11,179 bases of DNA from positions 1 to 11,179 of the forward strand of contig JAOAFW010000181.1 of NCBI GenBank assembly GCA_026416065.1, in the 5' to 3' direction. Positions 1 to 6,720 of the stretch are shown piece after piece; within the stretch, counting starts at the first letter, position 1; each line of letters opens with the position of its first letter. The DNA comes from Fimbriimonadales bacterium. Its GTDB lineage: Bacteria; Armatimonadota; Fimbriimonadia; Fimbriimonadales; GBS-DC. The position numbers and the translations under genes are program-made. The notes under the pieces are model-generated. The model had not been told where the DNA came from and ran no database searches. It saw only the letters and a program-made list of their open reading frames with translations.

Positions 1-402
1 GTGCTAATGTTCTTCGGCTTGATCGTCTACGCTGCCAAAGGATTGCAGGCTGACTTGCCTACATGTCTTCCCAACGCTCGCCTGTTCAAGAACGGACGAA
101 TGGTGGAGATTGGTCCCAACCGCTATCAGGTGGATGCGGTCGCGTTCATGTGGAGCTTCGATATGGGGCGGGGCAACGAACTCAAGATCCCGCGCGGCGC
201 GATAGTGGACTTCTATGTGACCAGCCGCGATGTGATGCACGGCTACCACATCGATAAGACCCTCGTGAACCTGATGGCCATCCCCGGCGCGGTAACCTAC
301 GCGCGCGTAAAGTTCGACAAGCCAGGTGAATACCAGATCATCTGCCATGAATACTGCGGTCTGGGGCATCAGAACATGGCAGGCAAAGTGATTGTGGAGT
401 AA
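1..402 (+). CDS. cbaB: Cytochrome c oxidase subunit II, ba3 type (5' partial)
   Basis: This is the periplasm-facing subunit that receives electrons from cytochrome c through a binuclear CuA centre and passes them to subunit I. The 133 visible residues hold a cupredoxin domain with the full CuA ligand set: H80, then C115, E117, C119, H123 and M126 in the block CHEYCGLGHQNM. The arrangement closely resembles Thermus ba3 subunit II, which is about 168 residues with one N-terminal membrane helix. Here only the end of that helix (about residues 1-12) is present, so roughly 30 residues lie beyond the left edge and the GTG at base 1 is probably internal rather than the true start. The stop at 400-402 overlaps the ribosome binding site of the subunit I gene, so the two are surely co-transcribed. 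The family assignment is firm; the ba3 subtype rests on similarity recalled for both subunits. Confidence 0.93.
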   Translation: MLMFFGLIVYAAKGLQADLPTCLPNARLFKNGRMVEIGPNRYQVDAVAFMWSFDMGRGNELKIPRGAIVDFYVTSRDVMHGYHIDKTLVNLMAIPGAVTYARVKFDKPGEYQIICHEYCGLGHQNMAGKVIVE

Positions 403-410
403 GGAGGAGG
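401..410 (+). promoter_or_regulatory. Ribosome binding site that fixes the subunit I start
   Basis: The purine run AAGGAGGAGG includes a perfect AGGAGG at 402-407, eight bases before the ATG at 416. An in-frame TTG at 392 would lengthen the protein by eight residues but lies upstream of this site and inside the previous gene, so ATG 416 is chosen. The site overlaps the stop codon of subunit II, which suggests translational coupling. Confidence 0.85.
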
Positions 411-415
411 CGACC

Positions 416-2149
416 ATGCAAGCACAGGCAGTTCAGGTCAAAGGTGCGACACGGTTTATCATTCTGAGTGAGCTTGTTATTCCGTTTATTTTGTTGATTC
501 TCGGCGTGCTGCTGGGATTGTATCAGGTCTTGGCACGCGCTGGCATCCTCAAGACCGATGGCATTCTGGGCATCAACTACTACCAGGGACTAACCCTACA
601 CGGCGTAATCAACGCGGTGGTATTCACTACCTTCTTTGCGGTGGCATTTGGCAACGCGATTATGCTCCACCAATTGCAGCGTCCCCTGAAGATGGGCGTG
701 CAGTGGACGTCGTGGATTCTGATGGTGGGTGGCACGCTGATGGCAGCATGGGCGATGCTCACAGGGCGTGCGACCGTGCTATATACCTTCTACTTGCCGA
801 TGGTGGCGCACTGGACTTTCTATGTGGGTGCGACACTGCTGCTCATCGGCTCGATTCTGCCGTATTTTCTGGACTGGATTCCCAACACGCTGGCGTGGCG
901 ACGCGCGAACCCGAACGCGAAGCTACCGCTGGCAGTGCTGGGCAATCTTGTGAACTTCACGCTCTGGTTCCTGATTATCCTGCCCTTGGCGACTACGGTG
1001 CTGTTCCAGATGTTGCCGCTGTCGCTGGGATTGATTCAGGAAGCGAATGTGCTGGTTTCGCGCACGCTGTTCTGGTTCTTTGGGCACGCGCTGGTCTACT
1101 TCTGGCTGTTGCCCTCGTACATTATGCTCTACACGATGCTACCGAAGATAGCGGGTGGCAGGTTGTATTCCGACCCGGCTGCGCGACTGGCGTTCCTGTT
1201 GTTCTTGCTGTTCTCCATCCCTGTGGGGCTGCACCACCAGTATACGGAGGGCGGTTTGAGCAGCGGCTGGAAGCTCTGGCACGCATTCCTGACCTTCATG
1301 GTAGCGTTGCCGAGCTTCATTACGGCGTTCACGGTAGCGGCATCATTAGAGCATGCAGGGCGCAGCAACGGCGCGCAGGGGCTGTTTGGCTGGATGAGCA
1401 AACTGCCTTACTGGAGCAAGGAGGGCGACAGGTGGCTTTTCGCCTACTTGATTTCGGGGTTGATCTTGTTCTTGTTTGGCGGCATCACGGGAATCGTGAA
1501 CGCCTCGTACAACCTGAACCTGATTGTGCATAACACGGCGTGGATTGTGGGGCACTTCCACACAACGGTTGGCGGCTTAGTGACGCTGAGTTTCTTGGGC
1601 ATGACGCTGTATCTGATTGCCAAGTTGCGCGGCGTAGAGGTGAAAGCGAAGCCGCTGGCGTTGGCTGCGCCGTACTTGTGGATGATCGGTTTCGTGATTT
1701 TTGAGATTGCGCTGTCGATTACGGGCTTGCAGGGCGCGCCGCGCCGCAGCAACCTCGGCATCAGCTATCTGGATCCGTCGCAGGAACATCTCTATCGCGG
1801 CGACTGGCTGTTCTGGTCGCACGTGGGCGCGCTGGGCGGTACGATAGCGGTGGTGGGCTTCCTGTTCTTCGTAGTCTCGCTGGTGGGCACCCTGTTTGCC
1901 AAGTCCGTCAAGCAGCCTGAGGTGGACTTTCCCATCGCCGAAGCTGTGCACGAGCAGTCGACCCCGCTGGTGGTGAACCTGCGTCCGTGGGTTACGGCAA
2001 CGCTGCTGTTGATTGCGATTTCGTACACCTATCCCGTTTACGAGTCGATGACGCGCGGGGTGCTTGCGAACGCGCCGGGCTATCGCAGTGTGGACAACAT
2101 GCTCCAGCCACCGCAACAGCCCAGTGAACAGACGAGACTGCCGAAATGA
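416..2149 (+). CDS. cbaA: Cytochrome c oxidase subunit I, ba3 type
   Basis: This is the catalytic membrane subunit of a B-family haem-copper oxidase, which reduces O2 to water and pumps protons. The 577-residue, highly hydrophobic protein carries all metal ligands: H62 (low-spin haem b), H224 with Y228 four residues later (CuB ligand and the cross-linked tyrosine pair in HALVY), H273-H274 (the remaining CuB ligands in GLHHQY), and H380/H382 in GHFH (high-spin haem a3 and low-spin haem). The H-x3-Y pair and the segment around YIMLYTMLPKIAGG closely resemble Thermus ba3 (about 562 residues) rather than A-family aa3 or cbb3 enzymes. Automatic pipelines often mislabel this family as cbb3-type subunit I. 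The start at 416 is set by the AGGAGG just upstream. The gene overlaps the SCO gene by four bases (ATGA). No subunit III or small subunit IIa gene is visible downstream; anything upstream is outside the window. Confidence 0.96.
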   Translation: MQAQAVQVKGATRFIILSELVIPFILLILGVLLGLYQVLARAGILKTDGILGINYYQGLTLHGVINAVVFTTFFAVAFGNAIMLHQLQRPLKMGVQWTSWILMVGGTLMAAWAMLTGRATVLYTFYLPMVAHWTFYVGATLLLIGSILPYFLDWIPNTLAWRRANPNAKLPLAVLGNLVNFTLWFLIILPLATTVLFQMLPLSLGLIQEANVLVSRTLFWFFGHALVYFWLLPSYIMLYTMLPKIAGGRLYSDPAARLAFLLFLLFSIPVGLHHQYTEGGLSSGWKLWHAFLTFMVALPSFITAFTVAASLEHAGRSNGAQGLFGWMSKLPYWSKEGDRWLFAYLISGLILFLFGGITGIVNASYNLNLIVHNTAWIVGHFHTTVGGLVTLSFLGMTLYLIAKLRGVEVKAKPLALAAPYLWMIGFVIFEIALSITGLQGAPRRSNLGISYLDPSQEHLYRGDWLFWSHVGALGGTIAVVGFLFFVVSLVGTLFAKSVKQPEVDFPIAEAVHEQSTPLVVNLRPWVTATLLLIAISYTYPVYESMTRGVLANAPGYRSVDNMLQPPQQPSEQTRLPK

Positions 2150-2817
2150 GACGACTTGCTGGATACCTCCTGTCATTCGCGCTGGGATGCCCTGCTTTCG
2201 GGCAGGGTATCCCGCCTAACCTCAGCAAGACGCTGGCGACAACGCCTCCCGATGTGCAATTTGTGGACACGCGGGGGCGCGCGTTCCGCCTGAGCGATCT
2301 GAAGGGCAAGCCTGTCATTCTCAGTCCCATCTATGCTGGCTGTCCCAGCGCGTGCGTCGTGATTAGCCGCAGTGTGAGCAAGGCGCTCGCTCAATTGAAC
2401 CTGCCTGATGATGCCTATACTGTGCTGACCTTCAGCTTCGACCCGAAAGAGGGGCGCGAGGAGATGGCGGCGTTCCAGCGCAAGCACAGCCTGAACCGTT
2501 CAAACTGGCGCATCGCCGTCGTACCTGAAGACGACGCGCTGTTCGAGCTACTGGACGCCATTGATTTTCGCTTCACCTATGTCTCAGAGCAGGTGAAAGA
2601 CCATCCAAACCTGCTGGTGTTTCTGGATAGCGAAGGGGTAATACGCCACTACGAGTTCGGTTTGGAGTTCACGCCTGCACAGTTGCTACGCGGACTGCGC
2701 ATCGCACGGGGCGAGTATACGCTCTGGGAGCGCGTGAGCGACTGGATTTTCCCCCTCGGCGCGCTGGGCGTACTGGCAACCGGGGCATGGATGATGCTGG
2801 GGCGACGGAGAAAGTGA
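2146..2817 (+). CDS. SCO1/SenC family copper chaperone
   Basis: SCO proteins have a thioredoxin fold and deliver copper to, or reduce the cysteines of, the CuA site of oxidase subunit II. The 223-residue product has an N-terminal export signal (residues about 1-20) and a domain whose copper-binding motif is C66-P-S-A-C70 (CxxxC), with the third ligand H153 in DHPNLLVFLD. A hydrophobic stretch at residues 200-219 followed by RRRK looks like a C-terminal membrane anchor, leaving the domain outside the cytoplasmic membrane. The start codon lies within the end of the subunit I gene (ATGA overlap), so translation is probably coupled. Its place directly after the two oxidase genes supports a role in CuA assembly of this enzyme. 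It could serve another copper enzyme as well, but that is less likely given the operon. Confidence 0.93.
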   Translation: MRRLAGYLLSFALGCPAFGQGIPPNLSKTLATTPPDVQFVDTRGRAFRLSDLKGKPVILSPIYAGCPSACVVISRSVSKALAQLNLPDDAYTVLTFSFDPKEGREEMAAFQRKHSLNRSNWRIAVVPEDDALFELLDAIDFRFTYVSEQVKDHPNLLVFLDSEGVIRHYEFGLEFTPAQLLRGLRIARGEYTLWERVSDWIFPLGALGVLATGAWMMLGRRRK

Positions 2818-2863
2818 AAGTCCTGCGGACATTCTCTCTGCGGCTCGGGATTGCACAAGGATG

Positions 2864-2893
2864 TTCATGCTACATTCGAGTCAATGGTATAAT
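2864..2893 (+). promoter_or_regulatory. Probable sigma-70-type promoter of the Rrf2 gene
   Basis: A perfect TATAAT stands at 2888-2893, preceded by TG at 2885-2886 to give an extended -10 (TGGTATAAT). A weak -35 candidate, TTCATG (2864-2869), sits 18 bases upstream. The expected transcript would have a leader of about 26 bases, containing an AGGAG at 2911-2915 that suits the ATG at 2926. This suggests the regulator is transcribed separately from the oxidase genes, although read-through is possible because no clear terminator is seen after the SCO gene. Confidence 0.6.
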
Positions 2894-2904
2894 CTTATCG
2901 AATG
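2873..2904. promoter_or_regulatory. Candidate operator: inverted repeat around the -10 box
   Basis: CATTCGA (2873-2879) and TCGAATG (2898-2904) are perfect 7-bp inverted arms with an 18-bp AT-rich centre that contains the TATAAT box. A dimeric regulator bound here would block RNA polymerase. Since the next gene encodes an Rrf2-family repressor, autoregulation is the natural reading, but the match to any known Rrf2 site has not been tested. Confidence 0.4.
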
Positions 2905-2925
2905 GTCGCGAGGAGTTGATTCTTT

Positions 2926-3354
2926 ATGACGAAGCTACTGGATTTAGGAGCAAGATCGGAATATGCAATTGCGGCGCTGGCGCATCTGGCGCAGCGCGGC
3001 GAGGGGGCGATAGTCACAGTCAAAGAACTGGCGGAGGAGACAGGCATCTCACAGCACTTCCTCTACAACATCTTTGACGACCTCTCGCGGGCAGGGATTG
3101 TGCGCTCATTTCGGGGGGCGAAACGGGGTTTTATGCTATGTCGCTCACCCGAAGAGATCAGCTTCTATGAAATCGTGTCGGCGGTGGAGGGGCTGATCGA
3201 GAAGCCCCATTGCCTGCTGGATCGGAACCGTGTCTGCTCGGCGACCCATCCGTGCGCAGCGCACTTTTTCTGGATTGGACTGCGCGACTATGCAGAGCAA
3301 TCAATGCGCGAGCTAACGCTGGCACAGATTGCAAAGAAGACACCGTTCAAGTAG
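2926..3354 (+). CDS. Rrf2-family transcriptional regulator, probably Fe-S binding
   Basis: This is a 142-residue DNA-binding regulator of the Rrf2 family (IscR, NsrR, RirA, CymR). The winged helix-turn-helix spans about residues 10-72, with the recognition region around TVKELAEETGISQHFLYNIF and a wing RGAKRGFML. The C-terminal half carries C96, C104 and C110 with spacing C-x7-C-x5-C, which I recall as the spacing of the RirA cluster ligands (IscR and NsrR have x5 and x5). That supports binding of an Fe-S cluster and sensing of iron, oxygen, redox state or NO, but not which one. The start is supported by AGGAG ten bases upstream. It follows the oxidase operon in the same direction after a 108-base gap that holds its own promoter, and it converges with ilvC downstream. 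Targets may include itself and the oxidase genes; the latter is inferred only from proximity. Confidence 0.9.
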   Translation: MTKLLDLGARSEYAIAALAHLAQRGEGAIVTVKELAEETGISQHFLYNIFDDLSRAGIVRSFRGAKRGFMLCRSPEEISFYEIVSAVEGLIEKPHCLLDRNRVCSATHPCAAHFFWIGLRDYAEQSMRELTLAQIAKKTPFK

Positions 3355-3384
3355 GCTGAAGCAACCGGGTAGTGGCTGGTACGG

Positions 3385-4368
3385 TTATATTTTACCCATT
3401 CGCGAGCGCACTGCTTCGCCTACCTGTTCGATAAGGTGTTGTTCTGTGGCGCGTTCCAACGCGCGAAACACGGGGCGTCCCGCCTGATTTTCCAGAATCC
3501 ATTCACGGGCGAACTCGCCACGCCGTATCTCACTGAGAACTTCACGCAGGGTTTGGCGTACATGGTCGTCTACGATGCGTTCGCCCCGTGTCATCGCACC
3601 GTACTGCGCCGTGTCGGAGATAGCAAATAGCATGCCACGAATGCCTGCCTCGTAAATCAAATCTGTAATCAGCTTAAGCTCGTGAAGGCACTCGAAGTAG
3701 GCGACTTCGGGGGCATAACCCGCCTCGACGAGGGTCTCGAACGCCGCACGTATCAATGCAGGTACACCACCACACAACACTGCTTGCTCACCAAATAGGT
3801 CTGCTTCGCACTCTTCCTTGAAAGTGGTCTCATACACGCCTGCGCGAGTGCCTCCCAGTGCGCGTGCATAAGCCAGCGCGATTGCTTTTGCCTCGCCCGA
3901 ATAATCCTGGTGAACAGCAATCAAGCAGGGTGCGCCAAACCCTTGTTGATACAGCCGACGCAGCTGAGGTCCGACCGCCTTCGGTGAAACCATAAACACA
4001 TCGATATCTTCAGGCGGCGCAACTTGTCCAAAATGGATGTTGAAGCCGTGCGCGAATCCCAGCGCGTGTCCCGGGCGCAGGTGAGACGCAATCTGTTCGC
4101 GGTACAGGGTAGGCTGCTGCTCATCGTTGACCAGAAGCATCAGCACATCTGCACGCTGAACCGCCTCGGCGACGGTACAAACCTCAAAGCCGTCTGAATC
4201 AGCACGTTCCCATGAAATGCCCGGACGTGCTCCCACGATTACCTTAACACCGCTATCGCGCAGGTTCTGCGCCTGGGCATGTCCTTGTGAGCCGTAGCCC
4301 AAAATAGCGACCGTGCGTCCCTGCAGGGGCGTGAGGGGTGCATCAGCATCCGTGTACACTTGCGCCAT
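3385..4368 (-). CDS. ilvC: Ketol-acid reductoisomerase, class I, with divergent loops
   Basis: The family converts 2-acetolactate or 2-aceto-2-hydroxybutyrate to the dihydroxy acid in valine, leucine and isoleucine synthesis, using NAD(P)H and Mg2+. The 327-residue length is that of short class I enzymes. The N-terminal Rossmann domain has GYGSQGHAQAQNL (residues 24-36). The expected catalytic residues are present: H107, K130, D190, E194, E226, E230 and S251. Several usually invariant surroundings are changed: the usual APKxPGHxVR reads SPKAVGPQLR (residues 128-137), SNTAEYGD-like reads SDTAQYGA, and the cofactor-specificity loop after GAR (46-48) is one residue shorter than in typical class I proteins. 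It is the last gene of a minus-strand set, one base after ybbR, with a strong AAGGAGG inside the end of ybbR. No other branched-chain amino acid gene is nearby, so it may be a paralogue rather than the main ilvC. Confidence 0.93.
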   Translation of the reverse strand: MAQVYTDADAPLTPLQGRTVAILGYGSQGHAQAQNLRDSGVKVIVGARPGISWERADSDGFEVCTVAEAVQRADVLMLLVNDEQQPTLYREQIASHLRPGHALGFAHGFNIHFGQVAPPEDIDVFMVSPKAVGPQLRRLYQQGFGAPCLIAVHQDYSGEAKAIALAYARALGGTRAGVYETTFKEECEADLFGEQAVLCGGVPALIRAAFETLVEAGYAPEVAYFECLHELKLITDLIYEAGIRGMLFAISDTAQYGAMTRGERIVDDHVRQTLREVLSEIRRGEFAREWILENQAGRPVFRALERATEQHLIEQVGEAVRSRMGKI

Positions 4369-4369
4369 A

Positions 4370-5362
4370 TTAGTTTTCCTCCTTGGGCTGGGGTTCGACC
4401 TCCGTGCTCGGTTTAGGGCGGGGAGGTTCTGGCTGAGCCTCTTTTTGAATGCGCACTCGCACGGTCACCTCTCGTGCGCCAAGAATCTCGACCCCCGCGG
4501 GGGCTTTGAGGGGCACGCGAATTTCCGTGTCGCTGGTTTTGCTGCGCAGTGAGATGGGTGCGGTTTCAACCACATTAATCAGGGCAAGGCGGGCTGGACT
4601 GCCTCGAAGCTGCACGGATACAGGTTCCACCGAGAACCAGATGACCCGATAGGGGAAGGGCGGCAGGTCATCTAATCGGGGGCTGACGGGCACCGTCTTA
4701 GATGTAGGCTGGGGAATAAGGCGCACTTTCAAGCGCACTTGCTCAGGCGTCATCTGCACATTCAGCACGGGATTACCGTTCTCGTCCACAGGTGTCGGCG
4801 CCGTTTCAATCTCGAGGTCGCCTTGCAGTCCAGTCATGTCAAAGTTAACTTGTACGCCGCGTACCCGCCGTACCTGAGAGGCAGCTCCCGTGATGCGTAT
4901 ACTGCCCGGCTCTGGAATCGCCTCGGCTAAGACCTCCTGCAGATCCGGAACGCCGGTTAAGTTCACGCGCACGGGGAACTGTCGGCTCAGGCGCGGCTCC
5001 GTCGTCACGCGCGCAAAGGGGCGTTCCGGGGTCACGGTCAGTCGGTCGCGCCATTCTGCAGGATAATCCAGCCGGATAGACAGGCGATTGTCGCCCGGCT
5101 TCGCCTGTGAAAGGTCGATGGACGCGCGTATCTGCTCGGGGCGGGTCTGCTCAACCAGCTCTTTCACCCCCCGCACGACGACGCGAGCGCGTGAACCTGT
5201 TTCAAGGCGCACCTCGTAGTTGGGTGGCGTGTTATGCAGCTCAATTGGCACCTCATAGGCACGCTCAATCACTGGGTGCAGCTGCGATTGCACATACAGC
5301 GCCAGCAGCACTGCCGTCACCAGGGCGCCGATTTTCTCAAGCAGGTTCTCCCGCCACTTCAT
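4370..5362 (-). CDS. YbbR-domain protein
   Basis: YbbR-like proteins are membrane-anchored, extracytoplasmic proteins; in Firmicutes the homologue (CdaR) regulates the diadenylate cyclase CdaA. This 330-residue protein has a short cytoplasmic N-terminus, one membrane helix at about residues 11-27, and three YbbR-like repeats at about 37-120, 128-215 and 222-305. Each is a beta-rich unit in which a V-x-V-R/N-x-x-G type strand leads to a P-x-x-V/I-x-V/I-x-G segment. The tail after residue 308 is rich in Pro, Glu and Lys and likely disordered. The usual neighbours cdaA and glmM are absent: upstream is a Gfo/Idh/MocA gene 21 bases away, downstream ilvC one base away. No strong ribosome binding site precedes the ATG at 5362, so translation may depend on coupling to the upstream gene. 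Function beyond the domain assignment is not established. Confidence 0.82.
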   Translation of the reverse strand: MKWRENLLEKIGALVTAVLLALYVQSQLHPVIERAYEVPIELHNTPPNYEVRLETGSRARVVVRGVKELVEQTRPEQIRASIDLSQAKPGDNRLSIRLDYPAEWRDRLTVTPERPFARVTTEPRLSRQFPVRVNLTGVPDLQEVLAEAIPEPGSIRITGAASQVRRVRGVQVNFDMTGLQGDLEIETAPTPVDENGNPVLNVQMTPEQVRLKVRLIPQPTSKTVPVSPRLDDLPPFPYRVIWFSVEPVSVQLRGSPARLALINVVETAPISLRSKTSDTEIRVPLKAPAGVEILGAREVTVRVRIQKEAQPEPPRPKPSTEVEPQPKEEN

Positions 5363-5383
5363 GTCAAGCAGAAGTGTACCTTG

Positions 5384-6625
5384 TTAGCCTTGCCACACAC
5401 CGCGTGCTACGGCAGGCACAAAGGTCTCCAGATCGGGGCAGGGCAGAGAAACCGTCGCGCCACGCTCTGCACTTAGGTAAGCCGCCATGAGCAACTCCGT
5501 AATCCTCGCACCGTAATCGAGGTCACAAAACGGCTTCGTGCCCGTAAGGAAGCACTCTGTGAAATACCGATTTTCTGCGACGTAGCCGTAGGCGTGCGCC
5601 TCATCCGCGAGATAAGGCATTAGTCCTTGTTCCGCGTTTTGTTTCTCGACAATATCTTCACCCGCTTCACCTTGAACCGCTCGACTGAAAAAGATTTCAC
5701 CCTCGCCCCGTAGCGTGTTGATGGCAAGCAAGTATTCGGGACCCAGCACCTCAAAGGTCAATCTCAATCCGGGTCCTACGAAGCACCACGAAGTACTGGC
5801 TTCCACTATCGCTTTATGCCCTTTGGGGGTTTTGAACTCGATTCGGGCGGTGGCATAGTCTTCAGCGGGCGATTTGGTGTAGTCGACTTCCATCTCGTGG
5901 GCGTAGCTTTGGCGCAGTCTTTGGGCGTATTCGGGTCGCGCCCACTTGAGGCACGCAATTTGCGCCGATACGGAGCAGGGGAGTAGGGCAGAGAGGGGTT
6001 GTTCGGGTGGCGTCAGCGCGTACCATCCTGCGGCGACGCTGTGGCACATCATATCGTTTAGCACGCCACCACCCTGCAAATCGCCGCGCCAGAACCATGC
6101 GCGGTGCGGTCCGCTGTGTTCTTCCGCGCATCGGGCAAGGTACGGTTCGCCCGCTACAGCAGCCCCGCGCCGCCACAGCAACTCCTTACCGCGAACTAAG
6201 GCGGGCGCGAATAGTTGATTTTCCAGATACCCATGCGGGATGCCGGCTTCGGCGACCGCCGCCACAATCTGGCGCGCCTCTTTCAAGTTGCGGGCGAGTG
6301 GCTTTTCCACAGCCAGCCCTTTCAACTGCGCCCGCCCGGATTTCACTTCATCAGCAATCGCCTCAATGAGTTCCACGCGCACGTAGTTCGGCGCAAGGAA
6401 CCATACCGCGTCCACCTCTGGATCGCGCACCAGTTCACGTACATCCGCATAAAGTCTTGGGTTGCCGACACCCAAAGCGCGACAGAACGTCGCCAGTTCC
6501 TCGCCTTTGTGGGCGTCGCGTGTCATAATCGCTGTAATCTCTGCATTGCGTACCGACGCGAACGCCTGCGCGTGAAACCGCGCCACAAAACCGCTTCCCA
6601 CAAACCCGATACGCAGCGTGTTCAT
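5384..6625 (-). CDS. Gfo/Idh/MocA family NAD(P)-dependent oxidoreductase
   Basis: Members oxidise or reduce sugars, inositols and related hydroxyl compounds with NAD(P). The 413-residue product begins with a Rossmann fold, GFVGSGFVARFHA (residues 7-19), has the family signature E107-K108-P109 that contributes to the active site, and shows D191 and H195 in GGGVLNDMMCHSV, matching the usual catalytic DxxxH block of the C-terminal domain. The reading frame is open to 6790, but the 55 extra residues look non-coding and overlap the divergent gene on the other strand, so the ATG at 6625, directly before the first beta strand, is chosen. No Shine-Dalgarno precedes it; the leader is instead a pyrimidine tract (CCCCCTCCCCTACCCC on this strand). 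It is first in a minus-strand set with ybbR and ilvC. The substrate cannot be deduced from the sequence. Confidence 0.9.
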   Translation of the reverse strand: MNTLRIGFVGSGFVARFHAQAFASVRNAEITAIMTRDAHKGEELATFCRALGVGNPRLYADVRELVRDPEVDAVWFLAPNYVRVELIEAIADEVKSGRAQLKGLAVEKPLARNLKEARQIVAAVAEAGIPHGYLENQLFAPALVRGKELLWRRGAAVAGEPYLARCAEEHSGPHRAWFWRGDLQGGGVLNDMMCHSVAAGWYALTPPEQPLSALLPCSVSAQIACLKWARPEYAQRLRQSYAHEMEVDYTKSPAEDYATARIEFKTPKGHKAIVEASTSWCFVGPGLRLTFEVLGPEYLLAINTLRGEGEIFFSRAVQGEAGEDIVEKQNAEQGLMPYLADEAHAYGYVAENRYFTECFLTGTKPFCDLDYGARITELLMAAYLSAERGATVSLPCPDLETFVPAVARGVWQG

Positions 6626-6720
6626 CGCCGTCAAAAATTCGGGGTAGGGGAGGGGGATTCCTGCTTGCACCTGCAGGAGAAAGGATGGATATGCCAAAAT
6701 TACGGTGCTGGAGGCTTGAT
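6626..6720. other. Divergent intergenic region with G-rich tract and small inverted repeat
   Basis: This 95-base stretch separates the minus-strand oxidoreductase set from the plus-strand propeller gene and must hold control signals for both. I see no convincing -35/-10 pair in either direction. It contains a G-rich run, GGGGTAGGGGAGGGGG, at 6641-6656, and a 6-bp inverted repeat, TCCTGC (6659-6664) with GCAGGA (6673-6678), which could be an operator or a weak hairpin. An ATG at 6685 with AGGAG before it competes as the start of the plus-strand gene. Confidence 0.5.
6710..6714 (+). promoter_or_regulatory. Ribosome binding site supporting the ATG at 6721
   Basis: GGAGG lies six bases before ATG 6721, which gives a clean signal peptide. 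A rival start, ATG 6685, has AGGAG at 6675-6679 five bases upstream and would add twelve residues (MDMPKLRCWRLD) in front of the signal peptide. The later start is preferred because of the protein's export signal, but both are possible. Confidence 0.55.

Noticed and set aside
703..1533. 276-codon open frame on the plus strand inside the oxidase subunit I gene
   Set aside because: It is a shifted frame of cbaA. The overlapping frame carries every haem and copper ligand, while this one has no recognisable domain, ribosome binding site or membrane logic.
1577..2176. 199-codon minus-strand open frame opposite subunit I
   Set aside because: Shadow of a conserved GC-rich gene; Arg/Gln/His-rich composition typical of antisense frames and no family resemblance.
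2819..2832. GTCC-TGC-GGAC hairpin right after the SCO gene
   Set aside because: Only four pairs, a three-base loop and no T-run; not a credible terminator.
3363..3386. AACCG/CGGTT inverted repeat between the convergent Rrf2 and ilvC genes, followed by TATATTTT
   Set aside because: A five-bp stem with a 14-base loop is too weak to call a bidirectional terminator, though the position would suit one.
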